This document shows, piece by piece, positions 1 through 6,026 of a stretch of DNA of 12,635 bases. Below the pieces are notes generated by a model, which had not been told where the DNA came from, searched no databases, and worked only from the letters and a program-made list of their open reading frames with translations. The position numbers and the translations under genes were made by a program. Each line of letters opens with the position of its first letter. Within the stretch, counting starts at the first letter, position 1. This DNA comes from Alphaproteobacteria bacterium (GTDB lineage: Bacteria; Pseudomonadota; Alphaproteobacteria; CACIAM-22H2), in contig VGDA01000056.1 of assembly GCA_016869915.1 (NCBI GenBank), positions 1 through 12,635 of the forward strand, given 5' to 3'.

Positions 1-847
1 ATTTTCCAAGCGCGGCCTCCAGGTCGTAAAACGAAGGGCGCTCGCCAGCGTCAACCGTCTTACGCGCCATCTCGATCGCGACCGCGGGTGCGTAGCCCTG
101 CATGTAGGCGATAAGAGCGGCCTTTATTACGGTGTATACTTGCGAATCCGACTCAAGGGAGTTTTTTGCAGCGGCGGCAATGGGCCCGAACATGCCGTAG
201 GCCAATAGCACGCCAGCGAACGTTCCGACCAATGCGGCGCCGATCAACCCGCCGAGCACCGCGGGCGGCTGGTCCATTGAGCCCATCGTCTTGATGACGC
301 CCATGACTGCGGCAACGATGCCCAGCGCGGGCATCGCGTCCGCAAATGTTTGGAGGGCCCCGCAGTAGAGGTGGTCGGCCTTGTGATGGGACTCAATCTC
401 GGCGTCGATGACCGCCTCGAGTTCGTGAGCCTTCTCGGTGCCGAGCGTGAGCATGCGCAGGTAGTCTCGGATGAACTCTTCAATGTGGTGGTCGGACATG
501 ATCAGCGGATACTTTGAGAAGATATCACTCGACTCAGGCTTTTCGACGTGTGGCTCGAGCGCCATCATTCCCTTCTGCTTGGCCAGCTTGAATAGATCAA
601 ACATCATCGACAGCAATTCGATGTAATGTGCTTTCTTGATTTTTGGCCCCTTGAGGCCGGCAATCATGGCCCCAATTGAACCCTTAATAATATGCATCGG
701 GTTGCCGGCGATGAAGGCTCCAATGCCTGATCCAAGAATGATGACGAACTCGAGCGGCTGATTGAGAACACCCAACTTTCCGCCCATGGCGACGTAGCTG
801 CCAAGACAGCAGGCAAGTACGACAACGATGCCGATGATTACGAACAT
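1..847 (-). CDS. motA: Flagellar motor stator protein MotA (3' end cut by window edge)
   Basis: MotA is the inner-membrane stator subunit that, with MotB, forms the ion channel driving flagellar rotation and pushes on FliG. The ATG at 847 gives 282 visible residues with no stop before the left edge; the usual length is about 285-295, so only a few residues are missing. Membrane segments lie near residues 1-20, 32-50, 170-187 and 198-225. The two family prolines fall at P173 (MPALGIVAAVMGVI) and P222 (YGMFGPIAAA), the same numbers as in E. coli MotA. In the FliG-contacting loop E98 is kept and K90 replaces Arg90. A good Shine-Dalgarno sequence (GAGGAA, 853-858) lies 5 nt before the ATG and overlaps the stop of the upstream gene, so the two are probably cotranscribed. 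The base composition is odd: 28 of 60 bases are G/C in 601-660 and 30 of 60 in 121-180, and AT-ending codons (ATT, AAA, TTT, ACA) are common, unlike the neighbours. Confidence 0.96.
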   Translation of the reverse strand, partial: MFVIIGIVVVLACCLGSYVAMGGKLGVLNQPLEFVIILGSGIGAFIAGNPMHIIKGSIGAMIAGLKGPKIKKAHYIELLSMMFDLFKLAKQKGMMALEPHVEKPESSDIFSKYPLIMSDHHIEEFIRDYLRMLTLGTEKAHELEAVIDAEIESHHKADHLYCGALQTFADAMPALGIVAAVMGVIKTMGSMDQPPAVLGGLIGAALVGTFAGVLLAYGMFGPIAAAAKNSLESDSQVYTVIKAALIAYMQGYAPAVAIEMARKTVDAGERPSFYDLEAALGK

Positions 848-852
848 GGCGC

Positions 853-858
853 TTCCTC
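853..858 (-). promoter_or_regulatory. Ribosome binding site of motA
   Basis: GAGGAA on the minus strand, 5 nt upstream of the motA ATG. It overlaps the TGA of the upstream gene, which fits translational coupling and fixes the motA start. Confidence 0.7.
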
Positions 859-2155
859 AGGCCTCCACGTCGGCGTCGTCGGTCGCGGCCGGCGCCTCCG
901 CCGGATAGAGCGGGCCGGAGCCATAGACGGCCCCGAGGAGCAGGGCGCGTTGCCTGTCCGCCTCCGTGCGCAGCCCGGAGACCCATGTCTGCAGGCCCGC
1001 GCCGTGCGCGGCCGAGAGCAGTTCGCTGGCGTCAGCGAAATCCGGGACGTCGGCCGTGATGCCGACGAGCACGAGGTCGCGCAGCGCCTCCAGCCCGGAG
1101 AAGTCGGCCGGCAGGCCGATGAAGGCACCGCTGGAGAAGGGCTTCACGACCGCGCCGAGCTCGGCGAGCCGCGACTGGGCGACGCCGGCGGGGACGCCGC
1201 CGACATGGAACACCAGCGACTTGCGGGCCGGCTGGGGGACCTTCTGCGCCATCTTGAGGAAGAGGCCGCGCGTGTAGTTGTTGGCCAGCGTCTCGAAGAA
1301 CACCGGGGCCACCACCCTCCGCCCCGACCGCTGCGCGGCGACGCGCCTGAGCTGCGCGCGGCAGGCCTTCAGGCACTTCAGGTCGATCTTCGCCCTGACC
1401 TTCGGATCGGGGAAGTTCTCGATGATCGTCCACTCGTCTGAATCCGCCCCAAGGGGCGGTGAGAAGGCGGCGAGGCGCTCGAAGGCGACCACGCCGTCGG
1501 CGAGCCGCACGATGGGCTCGACGCGGAACACCAGCGCCTCGAGGACGGCGTCGATCGTGGGGAAGGAGTCGTCTTCCTCCTCGTCGTCGAGGAGCTCGGC
1601 CTCGAGGTCGATGGTCGGGGACTGCTGTGCCTCGGCGCGCTCGAGGTCGGCGTGCGACAGCGGGCGATAGGAGATCGCCCCGTCCTCAGCCACCTGCACC
1701 TGCTTGGCGGATACGCCGAGGATGCCGAGGTCCTCGCCCGTGACGGCGTAGCTGACCCCCTGGTCGATGCGCAGCGCCCGCGCGGGCGCCTCGCGCTTCG
1801 AGCCGGAAAGCATGGCGACGAGGAAGTCGACGTCCCCGACCGGCGTGCACTCGTCGCCCGGGCCGAGCGACTGGGTGATGTGCGTCCTGGCGGTGCGCTG
1901 CGCCTTCTCGGCGATGTAGCGCCAGGTATTGCCGTAGCGCTGCCTGATGGTGTCGAGGCTCATGACGAAGAGCCGCCCCTCGTACCGCCCCCGATCGAGC
2001 TCGATCAGGTGGCGCGTCGCGGCCTCCAGCTTCTCCAGCTCGTCCATGCGCACGAGTTCGGGCGACGGCTCGTCGCCCGCCGCCGCGCGCGGGGACGCCG
2101 CGCCGCGCTTGCGCCCGCCGAACAGCCCGGAAAGGAAATTCCACATTGAACCCAT
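857..2155 (-). CDS. Degenerate GGDEF/EAL-like protein, upstream of motA
   Basis: A 432-residue soluble protein with no signal peptide or membrane segment. I do not recognise it as a named family, but its layout follows a collapsed GGDEF-EAL protein. Residues about 42-130 resemble a GGDEF fold, with VGDVDF (106-111) where the GGDEF loop would be. An acidic low-complexity linker follows (181-197). Residues about 205-420 resemble an EAL domain: EPIVRLADGVVAFERL (213-228) aligns with the domain start, where E226 of 'ERL' replaces the EAL motif. The later strands carry HVGG, KPFSSG and SGLR where active enzymes have the catalytic Glu, the DDFG loop and the EGVE motif. The catalytic residues are therefore mostly missing, so it should not make or break cyclic di-GMP; binding or a scaffold role is possible. 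It sits 9 nt upstream of motA, suggesting a link to stator control. The ATG at 2155 gives MGSMWNF; M4 is an alternative start. The reading frame is certain, the domain assignment is inference. Confidence 0.85.
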   Translation of the reverse strand: MGSMWNFLSGLFGGRKRGAASPRAAAGDEPSPELVRMDELEKLEAATRHLIELDRGRYEGRLFVMSLDTIRQRYGNTWRYIAEKAQRTARTHITQSLGPGDECTPVGDVDFLVAMLSGSKREAPARALRIDQGVSYAVTGEDLGILGVSAKQVQVAEDGAISYRPLSHADLERAEAQQSPTIDLEAELLDDEEEDDSFPTIDAVLEALVFRVEPIVRLADGVVAFERLAAFSPPLGADSDEWTIIENFPDPKVRAKIDLKCLKACRAQLRRVAAQRSGRRVVAPVFFETLANNYTRGLFLKMAQKVPQPARKSLVFHVGGVPAGVAQSRLAELGAVVKPFSSGAFIGLPADFSGLEALRDLVLVGITADVPDFADASELLSAAHGAGLQTWVSGLRTEADRQRALLLGAVYGSGPLYPAEAPAATDDADVEA

Positions 2156-2269
2156 CGCCTCGGGTGGATCCTAGGCGGGCGCGATATGCACCGGCCCGGC
2201 ATCTGATCCGGATCGGTTCGAATGAACGGTCCGCGGTGAAAGCGCCGGAGAGACGATGGCCCGGGCGAC
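2156..2269. promoter_or_regulatory. Divergent intergenic region between the motA unit and the plus-strand membrane gene pair
   Basis: This 114-bp gap lies between two diverging genes and must hold or adjoin promoters for one or both. I see no convincing sigma-70, sigma-54 or sigma-28 promoter. It contains a perfect 10-bp palindrome (GATCCGGATC, 2205-2214) and TTCGAA at 2217-2222. A strong Shine-Dalgarno-like GGAGAGA (2247-2253) precedes an ATG at 2256 that opens an 8-codon reading frame ending just inside the next gene. Confidence 0.4.
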
Positions 2270-2821
2270 ATGCAGGCACTAGCGGCGACCGACGACATAT
2301 TCCTTCTTCTCGCGCTCGCGCTGCTCGTCTGGGCCCGCTTCTCGGCGATACGCGACCGCCGGGCGCTGCGGCGCAGCATCAGGGCGCTACGCGTCGCCTC
2401 GCGAGCCTGGCAGGCCGAGGGGGGCGACATCAGGGCGATCGCGGAGATCGCGGCCCAGTTGCACCGGATCGACCGAGGGGCGAACGAGATCATGCGCGAG
2501 GGACGCCGCCGCCTGACCGTCCGCCTAAAGGGCAGGACCGGGCGGCTGGACCTCGTCGACAACTTCTTCCTCCGCAACCCGCGCGTCGCCGTCGAGATCG
2601 AGCTCTGGCTGCTTGACCTCGAGGCGGCCTGCACCCGCGCGATCGCAGCCGACCTTCGTGCCTATCGCTCCCCGCTCAACCCGCTGAACGCGCCGTCCTC
2701 GATCATCCGCTTCCTCGGCGTCGATCCGCCGCAGACGGTCGAATACGCATTCGACGCCTTCTGCTGGATCCTGCTCGTGGCGATCGCGTGGCTGATGGCC
2801 ACGGGGATGGCCGGCCCTTGA
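2270..2821 (+). CDS. Unrecognised hairpin membrane protein, first of a pair
   Basis: 183 residues, family not recognised. One hydrophobic segment lies at the N-terminus (about residues 10-24, FLLLALALLVW) and another at the C-terminus (about 160-178, FCWILLVAIAWLM). Between them is a roughly 130-residue Arg-rich, mostly helical stretch. The flanking charges (RDRRALRRS after the first segment) place that middle part in the cytoplasm with both ends out. The ATG at 2270 is the only ATG in frame after an in-frame TGA at 2237; its own Shine-Dalgarno sequence is weak, and a better one serves the short overlapping frame at 2256. The stop overlaps the TTG start of the next gene (TTGA), so the two are probably made together. 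The short block SIIRFLGVDPPQ before the last membrane segment resembles PLALLGGDPRA in the next protein. The location between motA and motB suggests a motor or envelope role, which is inference. Confidence 0.75.
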   Translation: MQALAATDDIFLLLALALLVWARFSAIRDRRALRRSIRALRVASRAWQAEGGDIRAIAEIAAQLHRIDRGANEIMREGRRRLTVRLKGRTGRLDLVDNFFLRNPRVAVEIELWLLDLEAACTRAIAADLRAYRSPLNPLNAPSSIIRFLGVDPPQTVEYAFDAFCWILLVAIAWLMATGMAGP

Positions 2822-3318
2822 GCGTGCTCTGGATCCTCGCGACCATCATTGCCCACGCCTTGGCGCTGGTCCGCGCCCGCAGGCGGTTCCTCGCCGCGCG
2901 CCACGTGCTCATGCGCGCCGAGGCACGGTTGCGCCAGGCGATCTGGTCCCCGTCCGCCGATCCTGGCCTGGTCGAGGACATACGCGCGTTGCTGCGGCGC
3001 CACGGTCTCGCCGACGCGCGGTTCAGCGAGGCGATGTTCCCGCGCCTCGGGGCCGACACGCTTCTCTCGGAGGGCATCTCCACCGCGGATCCCGCCGTGC
3101 AGGGAAAGCTCCGGATCGCGCTGTTCCGCGTCTATGGCGCCGAGAGCGCCATCTACGAGGAGGCGAAGTCGCTGGACACGCTGGTGTGGCGCTTCTGCAT
3201 GGGCCCGCTGGCCCTGCTCGGCGGCGATCCTCGCGCCGTGCGGCCGGCGCTGCGCCTCGCGCTGGCGCTACTCTGGCTCTGCGCCCTCTACTGGGTCGTC
3301 CTTCCGCGCCTGCCGTGA
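2818..3318 (+). CDS. Unrecognised hairpin membrane protein, second of a pair
   Basis: 166 residues from a TTG start whose last two bases are the first two of the upstream TGA (TTGA overlap). GTG at 2824, or an ATG at 2788 deep in the upstream gene, are alternatives; the ATG has no visible ribosome binding site, while GGGGAT lies 9 nt before the TTG. The architecture repeats that of the upstream protein: an N-terminal hydrophobic segment (SVLWILATIIAHALALV), an Arg-rich stretch (RARRRFLAARHV), a helical cytoplasmic middle, then a block GPLALLGGDPRA and a C-terminal hydrophobic segment (LALALLWLCALYWVVL). I read the two as distant tandem paralogues, perhaps forming a hetero-oligomer in the membrane. 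No known domain is recognised. The gene ends 10 bp from a convergent minus-strand reading frame. Confidence 0.72.
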   Translation: MSVLWILATIIAHALALVRARRRFLAARHVLMRAEARLRQAIWSPSADPGLVEDIRALLRRHGLADARFSEAMFPRLGADTLLSEGISTADPAVQGKLRIALFRVYGAESAIYEEAKSLDTLVWRFCMGPLALLGGDPRAVRPALRLALALLWLCALYWVVLPRLP

Positions 3319-3328
3319 CGGGCGCGCG

Positions 3329-3481
3329 TCAGCGCAGGAGCATGGAGGCCAGCAGGTCGAGCGCGAGGCAGGCCAGCAGGATCGGGATCCCCATCCTGCG
3401 CAGGATCAGGAACGGGTATGCGAGCGTCGGTCGGCGGCCACGCGCCTCGATGCCGCGCACGCCGTGCAGGCCTCGGCTCAA
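3329..3481 (-). CDS. Possible small single-pass membrane peptide at the end of the motor operon
   Basis: A 50-residue frame from a TTG at 3481 that overlaps the upstream TGA (TTGA), the same junction type as at 2818-2821. The N-terminal half is Arg-rich (GIEARGRRPTLAYPF). The C-terminal half is one hydrophobic helix (MGIPILLACLALDLLASMLL). It fills the space between the SPOR-like gene and the convergent plus-strand gene almost exactly, which makes translation plausible. A longer frame reaching back to an ATG at 3520 exists but lies inside the upstream gene. Its small size and non-ATG start keep this tentative. Confidence 0.35.
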   Translation of the reverse strand: MSRGLHGVRGIEARGRRPTLAYPFLILRRMGIPILLACLALDLLASMLLR

Positions 3482-4518
3482 CGCAACGATCCGTCGGCCG
3501 CGGGATAGAGGAAAAAACACGCGACGCCGCGGGCCTTGATTTCCTCGCAGCGCGCCTGCGGCTCCGTGTCCGAAAGCAGGATCCGCAGGCGCGGGGCCTT
3601 GCCGTCGATCAGCAGCCGGGCGCCGACCTCCGGTCCGAGCGCCTCGCGGAGCCTGCCCATGGCTGCCTCCGCCCTCTCGCGGGTCTGGTGGGCCCCGAGG
3701 AGCACCACAGGCGCCGGCTTGCGGCCACGTTCCGCCGGGCGCGGCGCGGGCCGGGGCGCGGCGTCGCGCGAGGGCGAAGGCGAAGCGGCGGTTGCCTCCG
3801 GGCGCGGTTGCGCAGGCGCCACCGGAGGCGTCGGCGCGGCGCTGGAGGGACGCGGAGGCGGGGGGACGGAAGGCGCGGGAGGGCCAGGTGGGGGAATGAT
3901 CGCGGCAGGTAGGGAAGGCGGCGGGCGGATGGCAGCCGGTGGTGGTGCGGGCACCAGGGGGGCCGGCGGAGGATTTGGGCGTGCGAGGGCAACGGGCGAC
4001 GTGCCGGCAGGCGGTGGGGCGACGACGGGCAGCGATGGCGGCGCACTCGGCGCGGCTGGCGGAGGTGGCGCCGGTGGCGGGGCCGATGCCGCCGAGGGCG
4101 CGGGAGGCGGCGCCGGCGACGGGACGGCCTGCGCGACCGCCCGCTCGAGCGCGACGACGCGGATGGGCTCAGGGGCCAGGCTGCCGCCGGCGAAGGCGGG
4201 CCATAGCTCGGCCACCCGGGCAGCCAGCCTTCGCCCGGAGCAGGCACCGATCACCTCGCCATCGAGGGCGGGGACCTCGGCCGGAAGCAGGGCTGGATCG
4301 CCGAGCATCCTGCGCAGCCATGCGGCGTTGTAGACATCGACCGGAGACATCGTCGTGGGCGGCATGGCCACCAGGCTCGCCAGGGCCGCCTCGAAATCCC
4401 CGCCGCACGCGCTTGTCGCGACCTGCGCGTGCGCGAGGGGGTACGCCAACGCAAGCGTTGCGGCCGGAACCGCGCCCAAGACGAAGGCCATGAAGCGGGT
4501 GCGTGCCTCAGTCCGCAC
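3478..4518 (-). CDS. Secreted proline-rich protein with C-terminal SPOR-like domain
   Basis: 346 residues from GTG 4518, which overlaps the upstream stop by 11 nt. The ATG at 4491 would give 337 residues; I prefer the GTG because it adds a basic N-region (MRTEARTRF) to an otherwise uncharged signal peptide, with probable cleavage after AHA at residue 31. The mature protein has a small helical domain with C38 and C93 (residues 32-115), a long Pro/Ala spacer (133-268) and a SPOR-like tail (269-346). The tail begins APVVLLGAHQTRERAEAAM and ends VACFFLY, with C324 and C334. SPOR domains bind septal or denuded peptidoglycan and often follow proline-rich linkers, so this is likely a periplasmic wall-binding protein. 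Fourth gene in the order motB, 99-aa, 404-aa, this one, so it may steady the stator at the wall. Export and the SPOR-like fold are well supported; the motor role is inference. Confidence 0.82.
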   Translation of the reverse strand: MRTEARTRFMAFVLGAVPAATLALAYPLAHAQVATSACGGDFEAALASLVAMPPTTMSPVDVYNAAWLRRMLGDPALLPAEVPALDGEVIGACSGRRLAARVAELWPAFAGGSLAPEPIRVVALERAVAQAVPSPAPPPAPSAASAPPPAPPPPAAPSAPPSLPVVAPPPAGTSPVALARPNPPPAPLVPAPPPAAIRPPPSLPAAIIPPPGPPAPSVPPPPRPSSAAPTPPVAPAQPRPEATAASPSPSRDAAPRPAPRPAERGRKPAPVVLLGAHQTRERAEAAMGRLREALGPEVGARLLIDGKAPRLRILLSDTEPQARCEEIKARGVACFFLYPAADGSLR

Positions 4519-5722
4519 GAGGTGCGCCAATCGCGGAAACGACCAGCGCCGCCACCTCCAGCGCGCCGGCGCCGGTGCCGGGAAACTCGGCGAGGGTGCG
4601 CCCGAAGGACCCGCCGGCGCCGCGCGCGACACGGATGGCACGCGCGATCGCCGGATCCGTGCCCGGAGGGATGGCGACCTCGACGGCAGGGTCGGAGAAG
4701 GCCGCGTGCACCACGAGGAAGTCGGCGGACGGTCGCATTGACGGAACCGCCGACCAGAGCGCCGCGCGCGAGGCCGGCGTCGAGCCGCCAAGGGCACGGC
4801 GCGCGGCGAGGGCGACAACCGCGCGTGCGGCGGGATCGCGACCGGCGAATTCGGAAACGCTGCCTGCCTCGGCGATCCAGAACTCGGCGGTCGCGCGCGA
4901 CGCGAGGAGCGAACCGAAGAGAAGCCGCTCGCTGCCCGACCGCTGCCGGGCGTTGGTCCACAGCGCCTTCAGCAGGTCGGGCTCGGGAAGGGAGATCGAT
5001 GCGAACTGCCGCATCGTCACCACCGCGGCCTGCAGCCGCGCCCGCTGGCCGGCGTCGGTGGCCTCGGCGGCGAATGCGAGCGCCTTGGGAAAGCTGCCCT
5101 GCGCGGCGGCGTACTGCACGAGGAGCGCCAGCGTCTCGTCGTCCCCGGAGGACGCGAGCGCGCCGAGCGGCGGCAGTGGGCCATGCGCGAATTCCGGGTT
5201 CGAGGCGACGGCGCGCACGAGGCAGCGCTTCTGGTCCTCGGCGAACTCGAAGCCGCCCTCCAGCACCGCCTCCACGACGCGACGCGTCTCGCCTGGCCGG
5301 ATCACGGTCGCGTCGAGCAGAAGATGGCAGGTGCCGTCGCCGATCGCCCGCGCGACCGCCTCCGGCTTCGCCTTGCCGGGGTTCCGGACCGCACCGAGCA
5401 TCACGCGCGCGTCGCGGACGCGGGCGCGCTGCGCATCGTCGCGCGTGAGCCAGTCGGCCGAGGCCGCCCCGTGCGTCGCAAGCAGCGCCTCGAAGGCGGC
5501 GGCATGGGCCTCCGGGAGGGAGCGCGACTGGCCGCCGCCGGCGGCATAGGCATTCGTCGCGCGGATGAGGGCACGCGCGTTGTCGACGTCCCGGCGCGCG
5601 GCGAGCACGCGCGCGGTCGCCACGGCCGACTCGAAGGAGACGCCTGCCTGCGCGTGCACGCGCGACGGCATGGCTGCGAGCAGGAAGGCCGCGACGAGCG
5701 CGAAGGGAATGGGCGCGCGCAT
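4508..5722 (-). CDS. Secreted helical protein in the position of MotC
   Basis: 404 residues from the ATG at 5722, which lies 4 nt after the stop of the upstream gene. The frame stays open further upstream, but that stretch overlaps the 99-aa gene and reads as low-complexity Ser/Arg. The start is confirmed by a clear signal peptide (PIPFALVAAFLLAAM) with probable cleavage after VHA at residue 24. The mature part is Ala-rich and predicted helical, with repeated helix-pair texture such as SFESAVATARVLAARRDVD, which hints at TPR-like or solenoid folding. Only two cysteines are visible, C132 (GDGTCHLLL) and C167 (DQKRCLVRA); they may pair in the periplasm. I recognise no named domain. In rhizobia, periplasmic MotC is encoded just after motB and binds it. 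This protein has the same compartment, a similar size and nearly the same place, but no clear MotC sequence signature. An analogous role is inference. Confidence 0.85.
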   Translation of the reverse strand: MRAPIPFALVAAFLLAAMPSRVHAQAGVSFESAVATARVLAARRDVDNARALIRATNAYAAGGGQSRSLPEAHAAAFEALLATHGAASADWLTRDDAQRARVRDARVMLGAVRNPGKAKPEAVARAIGDGTCHLLLDATVIRPGETRRVVEAVLEGGFEFAEDQKRCLVRAVASNPEFAHGPLPPLGALASSGDDETLALLVQYAAAQGSFPKALAFAAEATDAGQRARLQAAVVTMRQFASISLPEPDLLKALWTNARQRSGSERLLFGSLLASRATAEFWIAEAGSVSEFAGRDPAARAVVALAARRALGGSTPASRAALWSAVPSMRPSADFLVVHAAFSDPAVEVAIPPGTDPAIARAIRVARGAGGSFGRTLAEFPGTGAGALEVAALVVSAIGAPRAD

Positions 5723-5726
5723 CGCG

Positions 5727-6026
5727 TCAGGCTCCCTTACCCGCGGGCTTGCGCGTCGGCTTCGGCGGCTCGAGCGCCTTGGTGAGTTCGTTTCCAAGGT
5801 AGTCGCGCGTGACGGTGAGCTTGGATGCGATCTTTTCCGCATCCGTCCGGACCGACGCGGCATCGATCCTGATCCTCCGGAGTTCCGTGCTCGCCTGACG
5901 CTGGCGAGCCAGCAGCGACTCGAGTTCCGACTGCAGCCGCGCATGCAGGACGAGGACGACAAGCGCCCCCGCACCACCCAGCGCCAGCACGAGGACCCCC
6001 GCGCCTGGTGAAAGCAGCGCGTTCAT
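5727..6026 (-). CDS. Small membrane-anchored coiled-coil protein coupled to motB
   Basis: 99 residues. The ATG overlaps the motB stop (ATGA), so translation is probably coupled. One N-terminal hydrophobic helix (about residues 9-27, GVLVLALGGAGALVVLVL) is followed by a heptad-like stretch (about 29-80, LQSELESLLARQRQASTEL) and a basic Lys/Pro tail (PPKPTRKPAGKGA). No family is recognised. Charge distribution does not settle which side of the membrane the coiled coil faces. The design resembles the 88-aa gene at 7392-7658, so the two might partner each other or MotB. The next gene starts 4 nt after its stop. Confidence 0.8.
   Translation of the reverse strand: MNALLSPGAGVLVLALGGAGALVVLVLHARLQSELESLLARQRQASTELRRIRIDAASVRTDAEKIASKLTVTRDYLGNELTKALEPPKPTRKPAGKGA

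Noticed and set aside
2156..2269. Sigma-54 or sigma-28 flagellar promoter in the divergent gap
   Set aside because: No sequence with correct GG/GC spacing or a recognisable sigma-28 pair was found on either strand by eye.
3319..3328. Transcription terminator between the convergent genes
   Set aside because: The 10-bp gap and flanks show no stem with a T-run.
4429..5549. Long plus-strand open frames (about 340 codons) opposite the secreted protein genes
   Set aside because: They are Arg/Pro/Ala-rich antisense frames of the kind GC-rich DNA produces. The minus-strand frames have signal peptides, operon spacing and normal protein composition.
5723..5977. Extended N-terminus of the 404-aa secreted protein back to 5977
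   Set aside because: It overlaps the coupled 99-aa gene and reads as Ser/Arg low complexity, and it would bury the signal peptide inside the protein.
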